Shown: positions 46,305 through 59,144 of the stretch, one piece after another
Numbering within the stretch: position 1 is the first letter of the stretch
Layout of the letters: every line of letters starts with the position of its first letter
NCBI RefSeq assembly: GCF_030052815.1
Contig: NC_079495.1
Coordinates: 44,459,651 to 44,523,650, forward strand
Length of the DNA stretch: 64,000 nt
Source of the DNA: Hevea brasiliensis
Lineage: Eukaryota; Streptophyta; Magnoliopsida; Malpighiales; Euphorbiaceae
Direction of reading: 5' to 3'
Program-made: the position numbers and the translations under genes
The notes under the pieces: model-generated
Told to the model about the DNA's origin: nothing
Databases searched by the model: none
Seen by the model: only the letters and a program-made list of their open reading frames with translations

Positions 46305-47735
46305 ATGGAAGAGGGTGATCGTTCATCGATCGATCTATAGAGGTGAGGTGCAAGGGGATGCGTGCTTACATAATGTTAGTGGTTCGAAGACACCTGCGAT
46401 CTGCGATTTCTGCTCGATTCGCTCAGATGGTCGCAATGTTCCAACAAATGGTCGGTAATGCACCTACTCAAGTCCCAATGCAGACACGGTGGTACAACCA
46501 CGATCTCCTACGAGGCAATATGATAAATTGATGAAATATGGGGCTACTGAGTTCAAGGGGACAGCAGATCCTCTAGAGGTGACGAGTGGTTAGAGAGGAT
46601 GGATAGGGTGTTCAAGAAGCTACATTGTACGTAAGAGCTTAGGTTTGAATACTCGGTGTCCTTACTACAGGGGATGCTTATGGTGGTGGAAAACCATTCC
46701 CCATGCAGTAGAGCTGCAGTGCTAACATGGAATGACTTCTCGAGGAATTCAGCGAAATATGTGCTGATGCCTATGTAGACCGAAACTACAAGAATTCCTA
46801 AGTGCAAACAGAGGGGATCGGTGGTGAGTATGAAAGAGAATTCTCCCGCCTTAGCCACTATGCAGTAAGTTTGCTTGCTACCAGCAGGGAGAGATGCAAG
46901 AGGTTTGAAACTGGCTTGAAGCCCAGTATCAGAGTACAAGTGCTCGGCTTCAAACACACTAACTTCTCTGAACTTGTTTCTCAAGCCCTAGAGTTGGAAA
47001 GAGTTGAGTTTGAGACTACTCCTGAGAAAAAGAGATCAGAGAAGACAGATGAAGAGGGAAAGTCAGTAGAACAGAGTTCCAGTGGTCCTACTGGAAAGAG
47101 GAAGAACTATGAGGGACACAACAGAGGTGGCAAGAAGTGCAGTAGGGGAGGACATTCAGATGTAAACCTCCTTTATCCGGTCAAGATAGTACAGAGGTTC
47201 CTACCATTCCCGCCAATGTGAAAATTGTGGAAGATATCATGGTGGGATATGCTATAAGGCTATTGGAGCCTGTTATAACTGTGGAGGCATGGGACACTTT
47301 GCCAAGGACTGCACCAGTAGTCGCAGAGTTGGACCACCTCCTACTACTGCAGAAGGGTCAGTTCAGAGCCCTGTTACCAGAAGTTCACAGCCACCCAGCA
47401 GAGGTAGAGGCAGGGGTAGAGGTAACCCAGCAGGCAGCCAAGGCACAGTAAAACATTCAGAGCAAGATAGTGCTCCAGTCAGAGTCTATGCCATGAGACA
47501 GAGGGAAGAGGCAGAGATATCTGATGTTGTGGCTGGTACCTTCTCAACTTTTAACCAAGATGTGTTTGTGTTAATCGATCTGGGTTCTACCCATTCTTAT
47601 GTGTGTGCTAGCATCATTGATTGCATTGCTGCTCCATGTACAAAAATGGACTTTGAGGTGCTAGTAACAAGTCCGCTAGGACAGGAGGTCAGGGAAATAA
47701 ATTTTGATGCATTAGTGATTAGTCCTTTAGGATAA
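46305..47735 (+). pseudogene. Array unit 2 gag with protease start
   Basis: The ATG at 46305 is intact. The N-terminal third (46320-46800) is the most scrambled of the array: ATGGCTGC reads ATGGTCGC, ACACCAGTGG reads ACACGGTGG, and GACTGG and GTCTGG sites lost bases. From 46829 one long frame gives EYEREFSRLSHYAVSLLATS to the basic linker, and from 47289 another gives MGHFAKDCTSSRRVGPPPTT through LIDLGSTHSY to the duplicated SPLG and a stop at 47735. This unit therefore holds the cleanest C-terminal half. Confidence 0.85.
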
Positions 47736-48575
47736 GGATTGTGATAACAAGTGAAATTAGTTTTGGAAGAGTTTATCGTGAAAAGTATTTTTGACACACC
47801 ATAAAATTATAAGCTAATTGGCGAGCCTACTTAATGTAAGGCAAGAGGACGTAAAAATAAGTTACAGAAATAGAATTGCTCTAGATGAAGGTAGAGATGT
47901 TACTGTTAGTAATTGTTAATGGATATTGTAATCAGAATAAGTTCGGATATAAGTGAATTCGAAAAGGATAAAAGCTAGGAAAGTTTGATCTATTGGGTAA
48001 GCTGCAGATTTCAGTACTAACTTGAGATTATTGTGTAGAGCTACATACTACCCGATAGTACACCTAGATGAGAATAGTTGCCAACGGCATCTGTTTTTTG
48101 TATAATTATGCCAGGACAGAATTTAATTGTTAGAAATAAGTTTGAAAATCCTACTTAGGGATCTAAAACTCAAAAGTTAGAATATCGAAAGGTTATAGTT
48201 CAGTACAAAAGGAAGTAAGTTATAGAATATTGACAGATAAAAAGAGTTATGGAAGTAGAGATTTGAACAGTTGATTCATATATAACAAAGAAATATTCCG
48301 AATGTGAGGGAGACTATGGACTAGAATGGTCAGAGGACCAATGCCTGATGAATGATTCTAACATGACCTCAAGGGTCATTCAAGAAGGAACGTGAGCTGA
48401 AATATTAGACAACATAATAGTAAGAGGAGATTGGGGTTATCCAAGCAAATTAAACATTGTATTAGATTGTTAAAAGTCTTACGACCATATAGAAAGGAGA
48501 AAATAAACGTATGACTATTGTAAGATGGCTATTGGGTAAAATTTCGAGACGAAATTTATTTAAGGGGGGGAGAAT
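47736..48575 (+). other. Unit 2 filler and polypurine tract
   Basis: Same unrecognised filler as unit 1 with few differences, then the AAATTTCG/CGAAATTT palindrome and AAGGGGGGGAGAAT ending at 48575. Confidence 0.7.
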
Positions 48576-51500
48576 TGTAACACCCCTAAGTTCGGTAGTG
48601 CATTCTGCTGTACCGGTGACCAGTGTTGTCCGGACAGCTAGGATGCTTAGAACTAGACTTCAATATGAGTGAGGAGACATAAAATAATGAAATACAAGAA
48701 AAGAAAGTACAAGAAAAACAAAGGAAAAATCATAGCAAAGAAATGTGATCAAGTTAAGCGAGCCGGGAAACCTAGCGATGGTGATCAGACGGAAGTCACG
48801 GCGTGGACCGTTGACTAGCCCTGGACTGCGGGGAACCCTGGAATACATTTTTAGGACTTAAATAGAACCTTATTGAAGAATAAATATCATAAGAAATATC
48901 AAAGAAAAATTAAATAAATAGTACAAAGAAAAGTGAGAAATCGAAAAACAGACAAAACCCGGTAATACCGAAAAATCGGGAACGTAACCCGAACAGGGGC
49001 ATTATGGTCATTTGACATCCCGAATTGTCTTTTGACCTAAATGTCCATTAAAAATAAATAATATTACACTTAGAAAATAAAATGAAAAATTAGTTTAGTG
49101 GTACCTAAAGTAAATAGCTAAAATCATGGGTTAAATGTGGAATAAGTGGGAGTTAAGTTTATAAAATGATTAAATTTGTGAGTGGACCACTAATGCATAA
49201 ATTAAATACATAATAGGGCAGCTGTAACTCCACTAAACCAGCAGAAATAGTCATCTTCTCCAAAACAACCAAAGATGCGAATTGAGAGGAAATGAAAAAC
49301 ACCACCATGGCCATTTTTCATGCAAGCTCTCTTAACCTCCCATTTTCAACTCCAATCCTTTAAGTTCCTTCACAAAAAAATGGTCTACACATCACAAGGA
49401 AGATATTGATACCAATTTTGAGAAGTTTGGTGAAGGTTTAGCAAGTTACAATTAAAGGTAAGTTTGCATTTTTGAGAATTCCTTTGTTAAATTTTGTGTG
49501 CATGTTATGGGTGTTAGTTTTGTGAAGGAAATTTTAGAGTTTAACTAGTTATTGAAATAGCCATTTTTGGACAGCCATGGGGTCATGCATTTGATGAGTT
49601 ATTATGCATATAATTGATGAGGAATAATGTTGATCATGGTGGTTTAATATCCTAATGAATTATCTCACATATATATGGTGATTTATGCACTTGGATGGGA
49701 ATTGGTAAATTGTAGGGCACTTTGATGTTGAAGGACAAATTTCGGCAGCCTTGGGGACACTTGAATAAATATGTATATTCATGGGAGTGTTGGCAGAATT
49801 GTGGCATTAAGGAATGAAGGATATGTGTATGAAATTATTGTGTAAAGTGTATGTGAGAATTAGTGGTGTTTAGGTGTGTATGTAATGGTATTGAGATATT
49901 GTAAATGTGAATTATATTTGGTGTGTTGAGGGTAATGGTAATCTGCCCAAAATAATGTTAATGTAAAGTAGATTATACTGTGGTTAATGTACCAAAACAG
50001 ATTGGTAGGGAAGTAAACAAATTGCAAAGTAAATGTGTGTAGTTGATGTGTGTTAAGCAAAGTAATCAAGGGCAGTGTACATTATAGCCTATAACCTTAA
50101 ATGTGTAACCTCAATTGGTATGAGACCAATTTGAGGTGAAACTAGGCACAAAATGTGCCAACTTTCATTGAGAAACCATACCAAAATTCTGCTTGCAAGG
50201 TGACCTAAGAAAATGACCAATTCGGATTAGGTGCAATTAGGACCTGAAAAATGACCAATTGGGCAGCAGTGAGTGTTTAGGCCATAACTCACTCAAACCA
50301 GGTCCAATTGACCTGAAATTTTAACCAAGAATAGTTAAGACCCATACCTACAAGTCTTATGAAGACACCAAAGCCCAGAAATGACCATAAGCAAGTCAAA
50401 AAGCTTGCACAAGTTCGGGTCCAAAAACTGGCCGAACCAGAGTTGACCAAATTGACCAAAAAAATGACCTAATTGATGCCATTTGACCAGCAGTAGTATA
50501 ATGACCATAACTTGGTCTACTTAACTCGGATTGACCTGAAATTTTGCCCCGCGTGCAATAAGACCTAGATCTACAAGTTTGTAGTTTTGATCGAAACCCG
50601 AAAACCGAGGGAACTAGGCCGTCCGGCTAGGTCAAACCAGTGTCCCGGAATCCAGCAATTTGCATTAAAATGCACTAAGCAAGGAAATGACTTTGGTAAA
50701 ACATACCAAACCTAAAACCCTATCGAATGTGACATATTAACGACACTAAAACCTAATTTACCTAAAACGCAACGAGGGTCGGTATATTAGGTGATTAAGT
50801 GAAAAATTGAGTTCAGTGCATTATTTACCAAACATTATCGTTAGAGACAATTTAATTTAGTACTGAAACACTTCAAATTGTGTTTCTCAGTTACTAAAGA
50901 CTCAGGAAAAGAGAAGGAAACACTGAGTCCAGACCAGGGAGACAGTCATCAGAGGTTTGTGCACAACGGCTATTGCTTTTGAATTTTTCAATTGAAATAA
51001 ATATTGAATATTTGTATATTATTGTTTTAAATTGTGTTTGTGCACAACGGCTATTGCTTTTGAATTATTTTCAATGGAAATAAATATTGACTATTTGCAT
51101 ATCATTGTTTTAAATTGTGGAAATGTGTTTGGTGGACACTTATTGATTGAAAAACATTGTGAATGGTTTGAAACTGTGAAAAATTGTTTGAATGATATTG
51201 ATGGAAACTTATTGATTGAAAAGCACTGTAAATGGTTTTTGTGGAAATCGAAGTTAATTATGAATTGTGTTGCCATTTTGTGAATGAAATTATGACTTTG
51301 GAAATTTATTGGATTCTCACGAATCATTTGAATAAAATGTTTGGAATTGATTTTGTGTTCACACTTAGCATGACAGTATCGTATCATTCCTTCTCCAATT
51401 ATGGGGTTGTGATCGTTTATTTCCTTCTCCAATTATGGGGTTGTGATCGTTTATTTTCCTTCTCCATTTATGGAGTCGTGATCGTTTATTTTTCCCTCTC

Positions 51501-52548
51501 TAGTTTACCAGTTGAGGTGATCGGATGAGTACTCATTATATAGCTAGCTCCCCTTCCTCATTGATTTCGATTAGTGAGGTTGTGATTGCTTTGTCGTGAT
51601 GTACAACACGGCATTGATCGGAAATTTGTGTCATGGCTTAAGTTGTGAATGAATTGGCAACACTGTATTCTTAAATTATTCGACTAAATTGCATTATTAT
51701 GTATTGTGAGATTGTGAAATTGATTTAAACTCTCATTGACATATACTGTCTTTTGAATTCAAACATGATCTGACTTATGGAAAATTATTGTGATATTGAG
51801 AAATAGAATTTAAATTCTTGTTGACAATTATTGTCTTGGATTTAAGTATGATTTTAAGTATCCACTATTTACATGATTTATGAATTGTGATTTAAATTGT
51901 ATTTGGTTAATGTTGTGCACCACTGAGACATTGTCTCAAATGATAGCTTTTATTGTCGCAGTAGAGAGACAGATGTGGCAGACTAGGCTGCATATACATC
52001 CAGCGAGAGATTACCTGGTATTATGAGTATACCAGTATTTTGCATTTTGTACTGTAATGTATGACACTGTATGTACATATTGTTTTGGTTTTGAGCAGTT
52101 GTAAATTAAATGGTACCTTGAAGTTGTAAAATAATTATGAGTTGTTTTGGATTGTAAAAGCTGTATTATATTTCCTTATCTCAGACTTTGAAAAATTGCT
52201 ATGGAATTGAGTTGATAAATTGTTGTGTTGAGAAATGTATTGGATTTGAGATTTGGAAAATTATTGAAGTGCCTTTTTACAGGTTTTCTGAAGAACTGTT
52301 TTGTCCAAAATACAGATGGCACTCTGCCAAAATTTTTACAGAAATTCCAAATAAACCAAATGAGTTAGTATTTCACTTCAGTTCACCAAAGCCTTTAACA
52401 CCTGTAAATAGTGCTCACCACTGTAAAAGAAGTAAGAAAAGTTTTTAAAATCCCTTGTAGTGTATTTAATGGGTTATCGAGACAGAGTTGGTAATTCATT
52501 AGGTATACTACGGATCATGTTATGCCTTACAGAGGGTAGGGTGTGACA
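48576..52548 (+). mobile_element. Array LTR 3 (complete)
   Basis: TGTAACACCCC to GGGTGTGACA, 3973 bp, the longest. Nearly identical to LTR 2 through most of its length. Its first 60 bases match the T1 form (TTCGGTAGTGCATTCTGC) better than those of LTRs 2, 4 and 5, which have lost bases there. Confidence 0.9.
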
Positions 52549-52735
52549 TGTTTTAGTGGTATCGAGCAAAGTTTTTAAATTCTGCTTTCACCGTTATTTG
52601 AATGTTCTTTCTTCATAGTACAACCGCTCAATATCATTGTTGATACATACAAGACATTACAAAGATAAATATGCACTAACGAGAGTAAATATCCTTGTGT
52701 TATTGTTCAGGAAAGCTAAGATCCTCGCATTGAAT

Positions 52736-54185
52736 ATGGAAGAGGGTGATCGTTCAGTCGATCAGTCTATAGAGGCTGAGGTGCAAGGGGATGCCCCAGG
52801 CTTACATAATGTTAGTGGTTCAGAAAGACACCACCGTGACTACCGCAGCTTTCTGCTCGCTCAAGCAGATGGCTGCAATGTTCCAACAAATGGCTGGTAA
52901 TGCACCTACTCAAGTCCCAATGCAGACACCAGTGGTACAACCACAGTCTCCTACGAGGCAATATGATAAATTGATGAAATATGGGGCTATAGAGTTCAAG
53001 GGGACAGCAGATCCTCTAGAGGCTGAACAGTGGTTAGAGAGGATGGATAGGGTGTTCAAGAAGCTACATTGTACAGAAGAGCTTAGGTTTGAATACTCAG
53101 TGTCCTTACTACAGGGGGATGCTTATGACTGGTGGAAAACCATTCCCACATGCAGTAGAGCTCAGTGCTAACATGGAATGACTTCCTCAAGGAATTCAGC
53201 AGTAAATATGTGCCCGATGCCTATGTAGACCGTAAACTACAAGAATTCCTAAGTCCAAACAAAGTGATCGGTGGTCGAGTATGAAAGAGAATTCTCCCGC
53301 CTTAGCCACTATGCAGTAAGTTTGCTTTCTACCAGCAGGGAGAGATGCAAGAGGTTTGAAACTGGCTTGAAGCCCAAGATCGAGTACAAGTGCTCTGGCT
53401 TCAAACACACTAACTTCTCCGAACTTGTTTCTCAAGCCCTAGAGTTGGAAAGAGTTGAGTTTGAGACTACTCCCGAGAAAAAGAGATCGAGAAGACAGAT
53501 GAAGAGGGAAAGTCAAGAGAACAGAGTTCCAAAGTGGTCCCACCGGAAAGAGGAAGAACTATGAGGGACACAACAGAGGTGGCAAGAAGTCCGGTAGGGG
53601 AGGACATTCAGATGTAAACCTCCTTTATCCGGTCAAAGATAGTACCGAGGTTCCTACCATTCCCGCCAATGTGAAAATTGTGGAAGATATCATGGTGGGA
53701 TATGCTATAAGGCTATTGGAGCTGTTATAACGGTGGAGGCATGGTACACTTTGCCAAGGACTGCACTAAGAGTCGCAGAGTTGGACCACCTCCTACTACC
53801 GCAGAAGGGTCGCCAGAGCCCTGCTACTGTAAGTTCACAGCCACCCAACAGAGGTAGAGGCAGGGGTAGAGGTAACCCAGCAGGCAGCCAAGGCACAGTA
53901 AAACATTCAGAGCAAGATAGTGCTCCAGTCAGAGTCTATGCCATGAGACAGAGGGAAGAGGCAGAGATATCTGATGTTGTGGCTGGTACCTTCTCAACTT
54001 TTAACCAAGATGTGTTTGTGTTAATCGATCTGGGTTCTACCCATTCTTATGTGTGTGCTAGCATCATTGATTGCATTGCTGCTCCATGTACAAAAATGGA
54101 CTTTGAGGTGCTAGTAACAAGTCCGCTAGGACAGGAGGTCAGGGAAATAAATTTTGATGCATTAGTGATTAGTCCTTTAGGATAA
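52736..54185 (+). pseudogene. Array unit 3 gag with protease start
   Basis: The ATG at 52736 starts MEEGDRSVDQSIEAEVQGDA. A frame change near 52860 leads into MAAMFQQMAGNAPTQV and the continuous capsid core QYDKLMKYGA...DAYDWWKTIP to 53148. Further breaks at 53150-53270 and 53480-53560 coincide with altered CAG/CTG sites. The C-terminal frame from 53900 is as in the other units and ends with the duplicated SPLG and a stop at 54185. Confidence 0.85.
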
Positions 54186-55020
54186 GGATTGTGATAACAA
54201 GTGAAATTAGTTTTGGAAGAGTTTATATGAGAAATGTATTTGCTGACACACCATAAAATTATAAGCTAATTGGCGAGCCTACTTAATGTAAGGCAAGAGG
54301 ACGTAAAAATAAGTTACAGAAATAGAATTGCTCTAGATGAAGGTAGAGATGTTACTGTTAGTAATTGTTAATGGATATTGTAATCAGAATAAGTTCGGAT
54401 ATAAGTGAATTCGAAAAGGATAAAAGCTAGGAAAGTTTGATCTATTGGGTAAGCTGCAGTTTTCTGTACTATATTGTGTTTATTGTGTAGAGCTACATAC
54501 TACCCGATAGTACACCTAGATGAGAATAGTTGCCAACCAGATCTGCTTTTTGTATAATTATGCCAGACGTAATTTAATTGTTAGAAATAAGTTTGAAAAT
54601 CCTACTTAGGGATCTAAAACTCAAAAGTTAGAATATCGAAAGGTTATAGTTTACAAAAGGAAGTAAGTTATAGAATATTGACAGATAAAAAGAGTTATGG
54701 AAGTAGAGATTTGAACAGTTGATTCATATATAACAAAGAAATATTCCGAATGTGAGGGAGACTATGGACTAGAATGGTCAGAGGACCAATGCTCGATGAA
54801 TGATTCTAACATGACCTCAAGGGTCATTCAAGAAGGAACGTGAGTCAAATATTAGACAACATAATAGTAAGAGGAGATTGGGGTTATCCAAGCAAATTAA
54901 ACATTGTATTAGATTGTTAAAAGTCTTACGACCATATAGAAAGGAGAAAATAAACGTATGACTATTGTAAGATGGTTATTGGGTAAAATTTCGAGACGAA
55001 ATTTATTTAAGGGGGAGAAT
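54186..55020 (+). other. Unit 3 filler and polypurine tract
   Basis: As in unit 1, with local changes at 54224-54240 and 54460-54480. Polypurine tract AAGGGGGAGAAT at 55009-55020, with five G instead of seven. Confidence 0.7.
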
Positions 55021-58000
55021 TGTAACACCCTAAGTTCTAGTGCATTCACTGCAGGTGACCATGTTGTCCTGGACAGCTAGGATGCTTAGAACTAGACTTC
55101 AATATGAGTGAGGAGACATAAAATAATGAAATACAAGAAAAGAAAGTACAAGAAAAACAAAGGAAAATCATAGCAAAGAAATGTGATCAAGTTAAGCCGG
55201 AAACCTAGCGATGGTGATCAGACCGGGAAGTCACGTGGACCGTTGACTAACCTCGGATCGGGAACCCCGGAATACATTTTTAGGACTTAAATAGAACCTT
55301 ATTGAAGAATAAATATCATAAGAAATATAAAACAAAAAATAAATAAATATTACAAAGAAAAGTGAGAAATCGAAAATGCATAAAACCCTAATACCTAAAA
55401 ATCGAACGTAATCGAACAGGGCATTATGGTCATTTGACATCCCGAATTGTCTTTTGACCTAAATGTCCATTAAAAATAAATAATATTACACTTAGAAAAT
55501 AAAATGAAAAATTAGTTTAGTGGTACCTAAAGTAAATAGCTAAAATCATGGGTTAAATGTGGAATAAGTGGGAGTTAAGTTTATAAAATGATTAAATTTG
55601 TGAGTGGACCACTAATGCATAAATTAAATACATAATAGGGCAGCTGTAACTCCACTAAACCAGCAGAAATAGTCATCTTCTCCAAAACAACCAAAGTTGC
55701 CGAATTGAGAGGAAATGAAAAACACCATGGCCATTTTTCATGCAAGCTCTCTTAACCTCCCATTTTCAACTCCAATCCTTTAAGTTCCTTCACAAAAAAT
55801 GGTCTACACATCACAAGGAAGATATTGATACCAATTTTGAGAAGTTTGGTGAAGGTTTAGCAAGTTACAATTAAAGGTAAGTTTGCATTTTTGAGAATTC
55901 CTTTGTTAAATTTTGTGTGCATGTTATGGGTGTTAGTTTTGTGAAGGAAATTTTAGAGTTTAACTAGTTATTGAAATAGCCATTTTTGGACAGCCATGGG
56001 GTCATGCATTTGATGAGTTATTATGCATATAATTGATGAGGAATAATGTTGATCATGGTGGTTTAATATCCTAATGAATTATCTCACATATATATGGTGA
56101 TTTATGCACTTGGATGGGAATTGGTAAATTGTAGGGCACTTTGATGTTGAAGGACAAATTTCGGCAGCCTTGGGGACACTTGAATAAATATGTATATTCA
56201 TGGGAGTGTTGGCAGAATTGTGGCATTAAGGAATGAAGGATATGTGTATGAAATTATTGTGTAAAGTGTATGTGAGAATTAGTGGTGTTTAGGTGTGTAT
56301 GTAATGGTATTGAGATATTGTAAATGTGAATTATATTTGGTGTGTTGAGGGTAATGGTAATCTGCCCAAAATAATGTTAATGTAAAGTAGATTATACTGT
56401 GGTTAATGTACCAAAACAGATTGGTAGGGAAGTAAACAAATTGCAAAGTAAATGTGTGTAGTTGATGTGTGTTAAGCAAAGTAATCAAGGGCAGTGTACA
56501 TTTTAGCCTATAACCTTAAATGTGTAACCTCAATTGGTATGAGACCAATTTGAGGTGAAACTAGGCACAAAATGTGCCAACTTTCATTGAGAAACCATAC
56601 CAAAATTCTGCTTGCAAGGTGACCTAAGAAAATGACCAATTCGGATTAGGTGCAATTAGGACCTGAAAAATGACCAATTGGGCAGCAGTGAGTGTTTAGG
56701 CCATAACTCACTCAAACCAGGTCCAATTGACCTGAAATTTTAACCAAGAATAGTTAAGACCCATACCTACAAGTCCTAGGAAGACACCAAAGCCCAGAAA
56801 TGACCATAAGCAAGTCAAAAAGCTTGCACAAGTTCGGGTCCAAAACTGGCCGAACCAGAGCTGACCAACTGGACCCCAAAAATGACCTAATTGAGGCCAT
56901 TTGACCAGCAGTAGTATAATGACCATAACTTGGTCTACTTAACTCAGATTGACCTGAAATTTTGCCCCGCGTGCAATAAGACCTAGATCTACAAGTTTGT
57001 AGTTTTGATCGAAACCCGAAAACCGAGGAAACTAGGCCGTCCGGCTAGGTCAAACTAGTGTCCCTAATCCAAAGAATTTGCATTAAAATGCACTAAGCAA
57101 GGAAATGACTTTGGTAAAACATACCAAACCTAAACCCCTATCGAATGTGACATATTAACGACACTAAAACCTAATTTACCTACAACGCAACGAGGGTCGG
57201 TATATTAGGTGATTAAGTGAAAAATTGAGTTCAAGCATTATTTACCAAACATTATCGTTAGAGACAATTTAATTTAGTATCAAACACTTCAAATTGTGTT
57301 TCGATTACTAAAGACTCAGAAAGAGAAGGAAACACCGAGTCCGCACTGTGAGACAAATATCGAGGTTTGTGCACAACGGCTATTGCTTTTGAATTTTTCA
57401 ATTGAAATAAATATTGAATATTTGTATATTATTGTTTTAAATTGTGTTTGTGCACAACGCTATTGCTTTTGAATTATTTTCAATGGAAATAAATATTGAC
57501 TATTTGCATATCATTGTTTTAAATTGTGGAAATGTGTTTGGTGGACACTTATTGATTGAAAAACATTGTGAATGGTTTGAAATCGTGGAAAAATTGTTTG
57601 AATGATATTGATGGAAACTTATTGATTGAAAAGCAATCAGAAATGGTTTTTGTGGAAATCAAGTTAATTATGAATTGTGTTGCCATTTTGTGAATGAAAT
57701 TATGACTTTGAAATTTATTGATTCTCACGAATCATTTGAATAAAATGTTTGGAATTGATTTTGTGTTCACACTTAGCATGACAGTATCGTATCATTCCTT
57801 CTCCAATTATGGGGTTGTGATCGTTTATTTCCTTCTCCAATTATGGGGTTGTGATCGTTTATTTTCCTTCTCCATTTATGGAGTCGTGATCGTTTATTTT
57901 TCCCTCTCTAGTTTACCAGTTGAGGTGATCGGATGAGTACTCATTATATAGCTAGCTCCCCTTCCTCATTGATTTCGATTAGTGAGGTTGTGATTGCTTT

Positions 58001-58955
58001 GTCGTGATGTACAACACGGCATTGATCGGAAATTTGTGTCATGGCTTAAGTTGTGAATGAATTGGCAACACTGTATTCTTAAATTATTCGACTAAATTGC
58101 ATTATTATGTATTGTGAGATTGTGAAATTGATTTAAACTCTCATTGACATATACTATCTTTTGAATTCAAACATGATCTGACTTATGGAAAATTATTGTG
58201 ATATTGAGAAATAGAATTTAAATTCTTGTTGACAATTATTGTCTTGGATTTAAGTATGATTTTAAGTATCCACTATTTACATGATTTATGAATTGTGATT
58301 TAAATTGTATTTGGTTAATGTTGTGCACCACTGAGACATTGTCTCAGCGATAGCTTTTTATTGCTGTCGCAGGTAGAGAGACGCATGTATACAGCAGACT
58401 AGGCCGCATATACATCCAAATGAGAGATTACCTGGTATTATGAGTATACCAGTATTTTGCATTTTGTACTGTAATGTATGACACTGTATGTACATATTGT
58501 TTTGGTTTTGAGCAGTTGTAAATTAAATGGTACCTTGAAGTTGTAAAATAATTATGAGTTGTTTTGGATTGTAAAAGTCAGATTATATTTCCTTATCTCG
58601 ACTTTGAAAAATTGCTATGGAATTGTGTTGATAAATTTTTGTGTTGAGAAATGTATTTGTTTTGAGATTTGGAAAATTATTGAAGTGCCTTTTACAGTTT
58701 TTTCAAGAACTGCTTTGTCCAAAATACAGATGGCACTCGCCAAAATTTTTACGTAAATTCCAAATAAACCAAATGAGTTAGTATTTCACTTGTTCACCAA
58801 AGCCTTTAACACTGTAAATAGTGCTCACCATCGTAAAAGAAGTAAGAAAAGTTTTTAAAATCCCTTGTAGTGTATTTAATGGGTTATCAGAGACGAGTTG
58901 GTAATTCATTAGGTATACTACGGATCATGTTATGCCTTACAGGGGTAGGTGTGAC
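55021..58955 (+). mobile_element. Array LTR 4 (complete)
   Basis: TGTAACACCC to GGTGTGACA, 3935 bp. Carries the least altered copy of hairpin 1 (58331-58347). Shows CTG-to-TCG differences at 57590 and 58828. Confidence 0.9.
58331..58347 (+). other. LTR hairpin 1, best array copy
   Basis: CTGAGACA, T, TGTCTCAG: perfect 8-base arms after GCACCA and before CGATAG. A donor-like GCAGGTAGAG follows at about 58369. Confidence 0.65.
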
Positions 58956-59144
58956 ATGTTTTAGTGGTATCAGAGCAAAGTTTTTAAATTCTGTTTTCAC
59001 CTGTTATTTGAATGTTCTTTCTTCATAGTACAACTGCTCAATATCATTGTTGATACATACAGTACATTACAGTATAAATATGCACTAACGAGAGTAAATA
59101 TCCTTGTGTTATTGTTCAGGAAAGCTAAGATCCTCGCATTGAAT

